The position numbers and the translations under genes are program-made. 13,711 bases of DNA from Endomicrobium sp. Its GTDB lineage: Bacteria; Elusimicrobiota; Endomicrobiia; Endomicrobiales; Endomicrobiaceae. The notes beneath the pieces were generated by a model. It was not told the origin of the DNA. It saw nothing but the letters and a program-made list of their open reading frames with translations, and searched no databases. The stretch covers positions 1 through 13,711 of the forward strand of contig JAITKZ010000029.1 of the NCBI GenBank assembly GCA_031278115.1, given 5' to 3'. Positions 1 through 6,997 of the stretch are shown here, in pieces (the first letter of the stretch is position 1; every line of letters begins with the position of its first letter).

Positions 1-2
1 AT

Positions 3-287
3 ATTGTTCCTACAATTATTGATATACTTAATATAAATATTCCATATTCTTCTCTAGGAAAGAGTCTGTTTTCAAAAGATAAAAATAGATTTGTTTTCTT
101 ATCTTATGAAGGAGAACAGGTTTATTTGATAAATAATAGCGGCATTTTTGAATATGATTGGAAAGTCGGGTTAAACAAAAAGTTGGATTATAGTAATAAT
201 AACGAAAGGTTTTTGTTTTCAATTGAAAAGAGCGTTTATAATCTTGTTGCGCAAGATAAGTGGTACGATAGGAAAATCTTAAATTAA
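3..287 (+). CDS. C-terminal end of a sulfatase / LtaS-like alkaline-phosphatase-superfamily protein (partial)
   Basis: An open frame enters from the left edge and ends at a TAA (285-287), giving 94 residues. It begins IVPTIIDILNINIPYSSLGKSLF and goes on to NRFVFLSYEG. The pattern D/I-V-P-T-x-x-D-x-L-x-I, then a G-K-S-L-F turn and a short 'F.SYEG..v.li' strand, is the usual C-terminal end of sulfatases and of phosphoglycerol or phosphoethanolamine transferases. Those enzymes act outside the inner membrane on lipids or polysaccharides. The metal-binding core and any membrane helices lie outside the window, so the exact substrate cannot be named. The fragment contains no cysteines and has ordinary codon use. 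The next gene begins 38 bases downstream on the same strand. The family call is fairly safe; the subfamily is not determined. Confidence 0.6.
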   Translation: MVPTIIDILNINIPYSSLGKSLFSKDKNRFVFLSYEGEQVYLINNSGIFEYDWKVGLNKKLDYSNNNERFLFSIEKSVYNLVAQDKWYDRKILN

Positions 288-325
288 TTTTTAATTAAAT
301 AGGAATTTGAGGTTCGCTTCCCGCT

Positions 326-1513
326 ATGAAGAGACTATTCTGCTCGCTGCTGTTTGCGTCTTTTTGTTTTATTGTTTTTTGTTCAACTGTTTTCTGCGTC
401 GTTTCGTCTAATGATCACAGACTGTCTTTGGATTGCTGCGATCACAATTGCGGCAGTTTTTTTATGTACCACAAGTGGTTTTGTTGCGACGGTATCTCTT
501 TGCCTATTTTGGGAACTATTATGTCTCAAAATCAAGGTGAAGATTTTCTTGAAATATCAAATAATTATTTTGAAGAGTTTGATTATGAGCCTTCAGAAGA
601 TTTCGGTTTAATTTCTCCAGCCCACAGCAAGGATACCTTTTCTTTATATGAGGAAGAAGCCTGTTTTAAAATAAAGCACAACGATGTTTACGATAATCCT
701 CCAAGCAGTGGGTATCCTTGTCTAGAGTTAACTTTCCCCGATGGTTCAACACAAACTTATGTTATGACAAAAAGTGATTCTGCCGACGATGTTTATTTCT
801 ATAAATTACGTTTAAACAAAGGATGTTACAAATATAAATATATAACTACAAATAAGTATTATGCTAAAGGATTTTATGAAACTGAAGGAAAGTGGCATGT
901 TACTAGTAAACCCAGTAATTTTATAAAAAAGAGCCCTATTCATACATCTGAAGTTTTACCTGATAATGTTTGTTTTGCTTGGAACGTTGCCAAAGGAGAA
1001 GAAAACGATATTTTATCCTATGAAATATACATAGGTCGCAATGCATCAAAAGAAAAACTTTCTAAATTTGAAGTTAATCCTGAAAAAAACTCTTCCATGT
1101 TTATCATTCCTAAGTTGGAACATAAAAAACAATATTATTGGTATATGAGGATTACAAATCAGTTCGGCGCATTTCTTGAAACTGAAATATTTTCTTTTGT
1201 AACAGGTGGGTTAGTTGAAAGACTATACAATGCTCCCAATCCATTTAACCCTGCAAGAGGGATTGAAACTGAATTTGTTTTTCCTATGCGTGCCGACGGA
1301 ACTTGCAAAATGACAATTTATTCTGAGTATGGCGATTTAGTGTGGGAGTCCGACAGATTATTTTTCTCAGGCAACAACTCTCAAGTTATAAGATACAACG
1401 GAAAAGATAATTCAGGGAGGCTGCTCTATAACGGCACATATTTATCTGTTCTTGAAAAGAAATACGCTGATAAAACGGAAGTAGAGAGATGCAGAATATT
1501 AGTAATAAAATAA
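326..1513 (+). CDS. Secreted protein with Ig/fibronectin-like modules and FlgD-like C-terminal domain
   Basis: A 395-residue protein. Residues 1-24 form a signal peptide (MKR then a hydrophobic stretch), but the first 56 residues hold nine cysteines, including a CC-x3-C and a second CC, which is odd. Residues 115-190 resemble the Ig-like modules of surface proteins (YDNPPSSGYP, then D-x-Y-F-Y, then GCYKYKY). Residues 210-293 look like a fibronectin type III fold (CFAWN, YEIYIG, YYWYMRITN). Residues 301-395 match the FlgD-like Ig or T9SS-type C-terminal domain: NAPNPFNP, then KMTIYSEYGDLVW, then YNGKDNSGRLLYNGTY, ending ILVIK. I infer export to the cell surface, possibly using the partner barrel protein whose gene overlaps the last 25 bases. 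GAGG at 311-314 may be the ribosome site. No catalytic motif was found and its specific role is unknown. Confidence 0.65.
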   Translation: MKRLFCSLLFASFCFIVFCSTVFCVVSSNDHRLSLDCCDHNCGSFFMYHKWFCCDGISLPILGTIMSQNQGEDFLEISNNYFEEFDYEPSEDFGLISPAHSKDTFSLYEEEACFKIKHNDVYDNPPSSGYPCLELTFPDGSTQTYVMTKSDSADDVYFYKLRLNKGCYKYKYITTNKYYAKGFYETEGKWHVTSKPSNFIKKSPIHTSEVLPDNVCFAWNVAKGEENDILSYEIYIGRNASKEKLSKFEVNPEKNSSMFIIPKLEHKKQYYWYMRITNQFGAFLETEIFSFVTGGLVERLYNAPNPFNPARGIETEFVFPMRADGTCKMTIYSEYGDLVWESDRLFFSGNNSQVIRYNGKDNSGRLLYNGTYLSVLEKKYADKTEVERCRILVIK

Positions 1514-2166
1514 CTGCGCTTATTACATTATTTGCTATTGTTGTTAATTTTCAATTAGCTTACGGGGCGTCTGGCAGAAGAAAACATTTTTTGTCGCATG
1601 GTCCAAGTGTTTGCGCATTTGGAGCAGGTGAAACTGTGTTTGCAGCCTATAAAGATCCTGCTGTTATACAATACAATTCAGCGCTTTTGGCATATTTGGG
1701 ATACAACTCGTTTGGTCTTTCAAGATTTAATTTGTTTGAAGGATCTTCTTATAATTCTGGGTCAGCTGCTGTAAAAGTAACGCAAAAAATATTTCTTGGA
1801 TTGTCTGTTTCAGATTTATCAAGTGGAAAAGTAGAAACGAGAGAAAATATATACAGTGTTGAGAAAGTTATTTCAACAAACATATGGGATTACGTTTTAT
1901 CAATGTCTGGGTTTTCAGCTTTTTTTAAAGCAGCTTACGGCATAAATATTAAGTACCTGTATTACGATTTGTATTATAAGAAAGGCGGGGCTGGTGCAGT
2001 TGATTGCGGCATCGCAAAGAATATCCCTCTAGCAGATATTTTTGACATAAAATTAGGATTATCCATTCAAAATTTTTTTGCAGGAAAAATAAATATTGAT
2101 TATGCTTCAGAAGATATTCCTGTTATGTTCATATTAAGCTCTGCATTAATTTTTCCACTATATTAA
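1489..2166 (+). pseudogene. PorV/UPF0164-like outer-membrane barrel protein, 5' part of a frameshifted gene
   Basis: This frame gives 225 residues. A signal peptide covers about residues 1-26 (hydrophobic ALITLFAIVVNF, likely cleavage near AYG-AS). The mature start, FLSHGPSVCAFGAGETVFAAYKDPAVIQYN, has the layout of PorV/PorQ-type barrels (aGa...A..dD....NPA). Later alternating strands and GLSIQNFFAGKI fit an outer-membrane beta-barrel. The frame stops at 2164-2166 in the middle of a strand. The next frame, open from 2150, continues the barrel with YADIKYEDSFADFHGGFAY and GEYYPRHFTVGLGIEF, so the gene is one unit of about 1.75 kb. The ATG lies inside the previous gene, with GGAAG at 1479-1483 as a possible ribosome site. 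In Bacteroidota PorV is a T9SS outer-membrane shuttle; a similar role here is inference from the neighbouring protein. Confidence 0.62.
2150..2154 (+). other. Frameshift site: run of five T in the PorV-like gene
   Basis: The upstream frame reads SALIF and then hits TAA at 2164. Removing one T from this run gives SALIFHYINYRF and joins the two barrel halves without a stop. A one-base slip (4 to 5 T) is therefore the simplest cause. The exact slip position could be anywhere from about 2150 to 2163. Confidence 0.6.
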
Positions 2167-3241
2167 TTACCGATTTCGCTCAAAAGATACGATTAATATT
2201 TATGCGGATATAAAATATGAAGATAGTTTTGCAGATTTTCATGGAGGTTTTGCTTACATAATAGCTGATAAATATTGCATTAGAGGAGAATATTACCCGC
2301 GGCATTTTACTGTAGGATTAGGAATAGAATTTTGTTCTTTTGCAGTGGATTACGCTGCTGATTTTAGTGAGATTGATTTAATAAACAGACTTTCCGTTAA
2401 TTATAGATGGGGATATAAAAAATCGTCCGATTTTGACGGAGAGGCTAAACTTGCTCTGGATAAAGAAAATGAAAATATAAAAAGAGTTAAAGAAAAATTT
2501 AAAAAGGCAAAAAGGCTATACTCCAAGCAAGAATACTTTAGGGCGTCGGATATTCTTTCCGATATTTTAACTTCATATCCTAATTTTGAGTCTCCAAAAC
2601 ATTTCTATAAACAAATTAAGAGTAGGATGAAAAAAACAGCAGAGCAAGAAGACGAACTTGATTTTGATAAGATAATTTACGCAAGAAGTTATGTTAATTA
2701 TTATAACGCAAAATATAAAGAAGCTTTGAACGATTGGAAAAAATATATAAGTTTTAAAGGCGAGAATGAAGAAATTAAAGAATACAGCGATAAAATAGAT
2801 TCAGAGATTAAACTTGCAGAGCTTGAGAAAAGAGAATTAGAACTTAAACTTCAGGCTGAAAGGTTGTGCGAAGAAGGTGTGAAAAAATATGATGAAGGAA
2901 AATGGGTTGTCTGTATTAAGAAGATGGAAAATCTCCAAAAGTTTGTAACTAAAAATAATTTTTCAAAAAGTATTGAATATTGCAATAAAGCCAAAGAATA
3001 TATAAATAAAGCAGTGGTTGAACTTTCAAAAAATGTTGACAATTCAAAAGTAATGACGACTGAAAGTTCAGATTATGATGAAATTGCCGCTAACGACAAA
3101 TATATAGAAGGTCTTGTCCTCTACGCTCAGGGAAAATATTATGAAGCAGAACGTGCATGGGAGTTAACTTTAAGGCTTAATCCTAACCATAAAAAATCAA
3201 AAATTGCTCTGCGTAAACTTAAGGATTTTCTAAAAGAATAA
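2150..3241 (+). pseudogene. 3' part of the PorV-like gene: last barrel strands plus coiled-coil/TPR tail
   Basis: Open in frame from 2150 to a TAA at 3239-3241. The first ATG-like start inside it is a GTG at 2345, which is mid-barrel and has no convincing ribosome site, so this is best read as the continuation of the upstream frame. Bases 2156-2440 encode the last beta strands, ending LSVNYRWG. The rest, about 265 residues, is soluble, helical and rich in Lys and Glu. It has TPR-like helix pairs (AKRLYSKQEYFRASDILSDIL; YYNAKYKEALNDWKKYI), a charged coiled coil around ELEKRELELKLQAE, and a clear final TPR (YIEGLVLYAQGKYYEAERAW, then LRLNPNHKKSK). A barrel with a periplasmic TPR tail could dock a partner protein. 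Without frameshifting, the two fragments would be made separately or not at all. Confidence 0.6.
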
Positions 3242-3264
3242 AGTTGTTTTCAGAGAACGTTAAT

Positions 3265-3287
3265 CTAAGCTGGCTTCTCAGCTTTAG
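3265..3287 (-). terminator. Possible hairpin between convergent genes (weak)
   Basis: AAGCTG (3267-3272) and CAGCTT (3279-3284) form a perfect six-base inverted repeat around a six-base loop. The stem extends by three pairs (CTA/TAG) if one bulged T is allowed. It sits on the last codons of the kinase frame, 24 bases beyond the end of the barrel/TPR gene coming from the other side. There is no T run on either flank, so it is not a classical intrinsic terminator and may be chance. Confidence 0.25.
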
Positions 3288-4505
3288 GGAATGTAAAAAT
3301 AAACTCTGTCCCTTCTCCCTCTTTCGTCTCTATCTCTACCTTACCTCTCATCTCTCTTATCACTCCCATCACCTGCCCCATCCCTATCCCATACCCTTTT
3401 TTCTTCGTCGTCCCTACTTCCTCTCCTCTCTTTATCTTCTCTGCCATCTCTCTTTTCATACCTTTCCCTCTGTCCTTCACCCTTATCTCTACTTCTTCTC
3501 CTTTTTCCCTATATCCTACCTCTATCTCCCCTTTCTTCCCTTCCATAGCTTCTTTCCCATTCTTTATCACATTCACCATCATCCTTCTAAAGTCTGTATT
3601 ATCCCCTTTTATATATACTATCCCTTCCTCTTTTTCTCTTTCTCTTTCTATCTTTATTTCTACTCCTTCTCCCTTACTCCTATACCTCATGTTTTCTACT
3701 ATATCTTTCATACTCTCTTTTACATTTATATACCCTTCTTCTTCCTTCTCAACTACCTCTTCTCTCCTTCCTATTTCTTCATTTTTGTTTATCCTATACT
3801 TACTCAACATTTTCCCTGCCATATCTTCTATGCTTCTTATTGCTGTCTTTAGCATTCTTTTGTCTTCTTCTGACAATTTCCCTTCATATATTTCTTCTAT
3901 TATTTTCAGTGATGTAACCGGTGATGCTATATCGTGTGATACTTCTTTAGCTATCTTATACAACTCTTCTCTCATCTTTAGCTTGTTCTCTAACTCTTCT
4001 TTCTTTTTCCTATCTGTTATATCTACCGCCAACCCTATTACTCCTTCTACTTTCCCATTTATTACTAATGGTGATTTTACCGATAAATAAACTTTGCCTT
4101 CGTGAGATGTCTCTTCCTTACTAATTTTTTTACCTGTTTGTAAAACATATTCTGTATTCTTCCACACATGAAAAGGCAGTCTTTTAGCATCGTTATGTTC
4201 AATATCAGTATTACAAGATTCATTTTTATAAATGAAACTTCCAGCTTTGTCTATAACAAAAAAATTTACATTTATTGACTCTTCAGTTACAAATGAAATA
4301 ACTTGTTGATCAATTTTATCTTTTATAGATTCTATCCGATGTCTGTAAGATTGTTCATGGTTAGAGGTTCTATAATTTAAAATTTTAATATTCAACTTAT
4401 AATATTTATCAACAAAATCCAGTGGTAATCCTAAATTCATAGGATAAATCATATTCACGTTATTAAAGAAAGCACAAGTATAAGCACATTCCTCTAATAT
4501 AAATT

Positions 4506-4518
4506 CTACACACGACAC
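4506..4518 (-). other. Frameshift site: GTGTGT stretch in the CDPS-kinase gene
   Basis: On the minus strand the sequence reads GCGTGTCGTGTGTAGAATTT. As written, one frame gives A-C-R-V-stop and the other gives V-S-C-V-E-F-I-L-E-E. Deleting one GT from the GTGTGT gives A-C-R-V-E-F-I-L-E-E and restores one open gene from 5009 to 3265. A two-base slip in a dinucleotide repeat is the simplest explanation. A one-base change nearby would also restore the frame. Confidence 0.6.
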
Positions 4519-5009
4519 GCTTGAATAGTAAAATCCCCTTTAAGAATCTCAGAATTTGCTTTGTCTAATACAACTTTTCTAAATTCTAGATTGATACCGT
4601 TCCCCTTCTCATCTCCAGCAAAATCAATCATTATTTTTTGATACCATTTTTTGAATGTTTCAGTATCTAAGTATTCAGCCCAAGGTTTAATCTCTTTTGG
4701 AATTCTTAATTTTTCAATAGCCTTTTCATTATTTTGAAACCATACGGTAGGTATGCTTATGTCAGAATATTTTTGAAAATTTTTGATGCCGTGCCTATAA
4801 AGGTAAGAAGTGTCTGTTATAATAACCTTTTTTACTTTTCTTTTGATGCCTTCGCTATTTATTGTATTTACCAGCTCTTCAAACCCTTCTCCTGTTTGAC
4901 TTGCACATGCAAAAGATATAACTAAATCTAAAACTATACTATTATCTTTTGCTTTTTCAAAAAATTCTTGACTTTCTTTGCTCCACTTCACTAATCTCTC
5001 TGTCGCCAT
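4506..5009 (-). pseudogene. tRNA-dependent cyclodipeptide synthase, N-terminal part, frameshifted
   Basis: CDPSs take aminoacyl-tRNAs and make cyclic dipeptides through a serine-bound aminoacyl intermediate. From the ATG at 5009 the fragment has 167 residues. VISFACAS (30-37) fits the nucleophile segment, with S32 as the catalytic Ser and Cys rather than Asn three residues on, as in the XYP subfamily. KKVIITDTSYLYRHGI matches the conserved 'v.i.v.D..yRh' strand. WFQNNEKAIEKL, PKEIKPWAEYL and FKKWYQKI match the family's second half. The frame ends at TAG just before the catalytic Tyr/Glu segment, which is found in the overlapping frame (see 3265-4518). The ATG at 5007-5009 is preferred over the GTG at 5036 because AGGAGA lies seven bases upstream. 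Recognition rests on motif order, without a database search; the product dipeptide cannot be predicted. Confidence 0.7.
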
Positions 5010-5016
5010 AAAATAT

Positions 5017-5022
5017 TCTCCT
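5017..5022 (-). promoter_or_regulatory. Strong Shine-Dalgarno site for the CDPS gene
   Basis: AGGAGA on the minus strand, seven bases before the ATG at 5009. It decides the start in favour of that ATG over an in-frame GTG at 5036, which would add nine residues. It is one of the best ribosome sites in the window, so the gene was built to be well translated. Confidence 0.65.
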
Positions 5023-5126
5023 AATATGCTTATCACAACGTAACTTAATTAATATATAAATCCATAATTTTTAAATCTTTTTATTTAACTAGCTGATATA
5101 TTTTAAAATGAATCTAAATTTTAGCG

Positions 5127-5155
5127 TTAACAAAACCATGAAAATATGATATAAT
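5127..5155 (+). promoter_or_regulatory. Sigma70-like promoter for the yggS-proC-...-bioA cluster
   Basis: TTAACA (5127-5132), a 17-base spacer, then a perfect TATAAT (5150-5155). This is the only strong promoter match I noticed ahead of the long plus-strand gene series. Transcription would begin near 5161-5163. That is downstream of the ATG at 5160 and supports use of the ATG at 5172 for yggS, on a very short leader. Confidence 0.6.
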
Positions 5156-5171
5156 ACAGATGGTGTCAAAG

Positions 5172-5867
5172 ATGATAAATATTCGTGAGAATATAGAGTT
5201 TGTTAGAGGTGTCGTAAAATCATCTGAGAGTGTTTCTTGTCCAGTGGATATTGTAGCGGTGACAAAAACATTTCCTTATACAGATGTTTTATCGGCTTTG
5301 AATTGCGGCGTAAAGCATATAGGCGAAAATAAAATTCAGGAAGCCCTTCCTAAATTTGACCAACTGGGGTCTTCGTTATCTGGTGTTACAAAGCATTTCA
5401 TTGGGCGTTTGCAGACAAATAAAGCAAAAAAAGCTGTAGAAAATTTTGATTTTATACACTCTTTAGACAGCCTAAAATTAGCAGGTGTTATAAGTCGTTA
5501 TGCGGCAAATGCTGGCAAAATTCAAAACTGTCTTATTGAGGTTAAGGTTTCAAAAGAAGATTCTAAAACAGGGATTTTGCCAAGAGACGTTAGTAATTTC
5601 TATGTCAAGTCTTTGTCAATCTCCAATATTGCAATAAGAGGGTTAATGGTCATAACTCCTTATAGTAAGAATCCAGAAGATTCAAGATGTTATTTTAGAC
5701 AGGTAAAAAGTTTATTTGAAGATATAAAAAGATCTTTTGCCAATCCGAAATTTGATATTTTATCCATGGGAATGTCTTCAGATTACAAGATTGCAATTGA
5801 GGAGGGGGCAACCATGGTGAGAATCGGTTCGGCAATATTTGGAGAAAGAGATTATGGAGATAAGTAA
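5172..5867 (+). CDS. yggS: YggS/PLPBP-family pyridoxal-phosphate homeostasis protein
   Basis: A 231-residue single-domain protein of the alanine-racemase-like TIM-barrel family. It binds PLP but is not known to be a metabolic enzyme, and it helps balance vitamin B6 and amino acids. The PLP lysine is K32 in VAVTKTFP. Further hallmarks are GENKIQEA, HFIGRLQTNKAK, SLDS, and the phosphate-binding end LSMGMSSDYKIAIEEGATMVRIGSAIFG. Length is normal. An ATG at 5160 would add four residues, but it lies upstream of the expected transcription start, and MINIRENI is the usual family N-terminus, so 5172 is preferred. It heads the cluster and overlaps proC, its common partner in many genomes. Confidence 0.92.
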   Translation: MINIRENIEFVRGVVKSSESVSCPVDIVAVTKTFPYTDVLSALNCGVKHIGENKIQEALPKFDQLGSSLSGVTKHFIGRLQTNKAKKAVENFDFIHSLDSLKLAGVISRYAANAGKIQNCLIEVKVSKEDSKTGILPRDVSNFYVKSLSISNIAIRGLMVITPYSKNPEDSRCYFRQVKSLFEDIKRSFANPKFDILSMGMSSDYKIAIEEGATMVRIGSAIFGERDYGDK

Positions 5868-6666
5868 AAAGCTTTTTTTTATCGGTTCAGGGAACATGGC
5901 ATCTGCTATAATCAGCGGGCTTTTAGAGTCTAATCTTGCTAAATCTGAGAACATTGTTTGTAATGATGTCGTTAAAGAAAAAGTTTTAAATCTACAAAGA
6001 AAATATGGAATATCTATTGGTGAAGATAAAGGCGAAGCAATAATAGGGGCAGATATAATTTTTCTTTCCGTAAAGCCTCAAAATATGCCCAAAGTGCTTG
6101 ACGAGATAAGGTATTTTATAAGAAGTAAAGCTATTATTGTTTCAATTGCTGCTGGTATAACGACAAGATTTATTGAAGAGAGTATTCAAAAAAATATTGC
6201 AGTTATTAGGGCTATGCCGAATACTCCCGCTCTTGTGCGTTCAGGCGTAACAGCCTTATGCAAAGGGCAATTTGTATCAGCTGATCAGCTGGAAAGAGCT
6301 AAAAGCTTGTTTGCTTCTTTAGGGAAAGCCGAAATACTTGACGAGAAGAATTTTGACATTATTACTGCTTTGTCTGGTTCCGGACCTGCGTATATATTCT
6401 ATTTTTGCGAACTTATGCAAAAAGCTGCTGAAAAATTAGGTCTTGATAAAAACATATCTAAAACTTTTGCAGTTCAAACGGTTTATGGCGCTGGAAAAAT
6501 GTTAAACATAACAAATGATCCCGCTGAAACGCTTAAGGAAAAAGTAAAGTCGCCAAATGGGACCACAGAAGTAGCATTAAAATACTTTGAATCTCAAAAA
6601 TTGCAAGATATTATTTATGAAGCAATGAATCAAGCAATGGAAAAATCTAAAGCGTTGAGCAAATAA
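5854..6666 (+). CDS. proC: Pyrroline-5-carboxylate reductase
   Basis: A 270-residue cytosolic enzyme that reduces pyrroline-5-carboxylate to proline with NAD(P)H, the last step of proline synthesis. The Rossmann start FFIGSGNMASAIISGLL (8-24) carries the dinucleotide-binding glycines. IFLSVKPQNM, IRAMPNTPALV and the signature LSGSGPAYIFYFCELM follow in order, and the C-terminal dimerisation helices with VKSPNGTTEVAL are complete. A TTG at 5839 in the same frame would add five residues, but ATG 5854 has GGAG at 5841-5844 as ribosome site and is preferred. It overlaps the end of yggS by 14 bases, pointing to coupled translation. No defects were seen. Confidence 0.95.
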   Translation: MEISKKLFFIGSGNMASAIISGLLESNLAKSENIVCNDVVKEKVLNLQRKYGISIGEDKGEAIIGADIIFLSVKPQNMPKVLDEIRYFIRSKAIIVSIAAGITTRFIEESIQKNIAVIRAMPNTPALVRSGVTALCKGQFVSADQLERAKSLFASLGKAEILDEKNFDIITALSGSGPAYIFYFCELMQKAAEKLGLDKNISKTFAVQTVYGAGKMLNITNDPAETLKEKVKSPNGTTEVALKYFESQKLQDIIYEAMNQAMEKSKALSK

Positions 6667-6686
6667 ATTATGCAAAGGGGATTAAA

Positions 6687-6950
6687 ATGATTATTAAGGT
6701 AAGAGTGATCCCGAATTCAAAAAGAAACGAAGTGGTAAGTAGAGTAGGTTCTATTTTGAGGGTTAAAATTGCTGCGCTTGCCGTTGAAGGTAAAGCAAAC
6801 GAAGAACTATGCGATTTTTTGGCGGATTTTTTTGATGTTAAAAGATCTATGATTTTCCTGAGAAAAGGCGAGAGAGGGCGAGAGAAAACAATAGAAATAA
6901 CTGGACGTTCGGAAGAAGAGCTTGACGAAGTTTTGGATACTATTCCGTGA
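6687..6950 (+). CDS. yggU: YggU/DUF167 family small protein
   Basis: An 87-residue protein of the DUF167 (YggU) family, with a compact alpha/beta fold. Its biochemical role is not settled. The family pattern is complete: IKVRVIPNSKRNEVV at the start, LRVKIAALAVEGKANEEL in the middle (the usual 'p.egkAN..l' signature), then FLRKGERGREKTIEI. AAGGGG at 6675-6680 is a good ribosome site. It lies 20 bases after proC, in the yggS-proC-yggT/U arrangement seen in many bacteria; yggT (a small membrane protein) is absent here. After it come 47 AT-rich bases before ileS with no visible hairpin, so read-through into ileS is likely. Confidence 0.88.
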   Translation: MIIKVRVIPNSKRNEVVSRVGSILRVKIAALAVEGKANEELCDFLADFFDVKRSMIFLRKGERGREKTIEITGRSEEELDEVLDTIP

Positions 6951-6997
6951 AATATAAATTAATTATTATAAAGTTTTAAGTTTAAGGAAATAAAAAA

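Larger units (their letters stand above)
3265..4518 (-). pseudogene. C-terminal part of the CDPS fused to a PAS sensor histidine kinase
   Basis: A 417-codon frame whose nominal GTG start (4516-4518) is only where the upstream frame is lost. Residues 4-50 complete a cyclodipeptide synthase: FILEE supplies the catalytic Glu, and IYP (24-26) is the Tyr-Pro pair of XYP-type enzymes. After a linker, residues 71-170 form a PAS domain (VNFFVIDKAGSFIYKN, ending GVIGLAVDITDRKK). A short coiled coil leads to the HisKA domain, with phospho-acceptor H195 in KEVSHDIASPVTSLK. The ATPase domain (270-412) keeps the N box (NVIKNGKEAM), G1 (DRGKGM, 349-354) and G2 (GYGIGMGQV). No plausible start exists between the synthase end and the PAS domain, so the fusion looks original. 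From residue about 245 the protein is mostly Glu, Lys, Arg and Gly, unlike its first half. No response regulator is nearby. Confidence 0.72.
5010..5159. other. Divergent intergenic region between the CDPS-kinase gene and the yggS cluster
   Basis: About 150 bases, very AT-rich, separating two divergent transcripts. It holds the CDPS ribosome site on the minus strand and a clear sigma70-type promoter on the plus strand (5127-5155). TA-rich steps around 5050-5060 could serve as a minus-strand -10 element, but no convincing -35 goes with them. No operator-like palindrome was found. Confidence 0.5.

Noticed and set aside
241..257. Six-base inverted repeat ATCTTG/CAAGAT
   Set aside because: It lies within the end of the sulfatase-like coding frame and is not followed by a T run, so it is not convincing as a terminator.
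354..611. Alternative 85-codon hydrophobic frame inside the first secreted-protein gene
   Set aside because: No ribosome site and no continuation. It overlaps the signal peptide of the larger gene; kept only as a hint of odd composition in that region.
2345..3241. An independent TPR protein starting at GTG 2345
   Set aside because: The frame is open back to 2150 with barrel-like sequence that continues the upstream gene, and the GTG falls within a beta strand without a ribosome site.
3244..3852. Plus-strand open frame of 202 codons rich in Phe, Ser, Leu, Tyr and His
   Set aside because: It is the antisense of the purine-rich kinase domain. Its strange composition follows directly from that strand bias, and the opposite strand has clear kinase motifs.
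3689..4090. Plus-strand open frame of 133 codons opposite the PAS/HisKA region
   Set aside because: Antisense shadow with no ribosome site or recognisable motif; the minus-strand PAS and H-box reading is far stronger.
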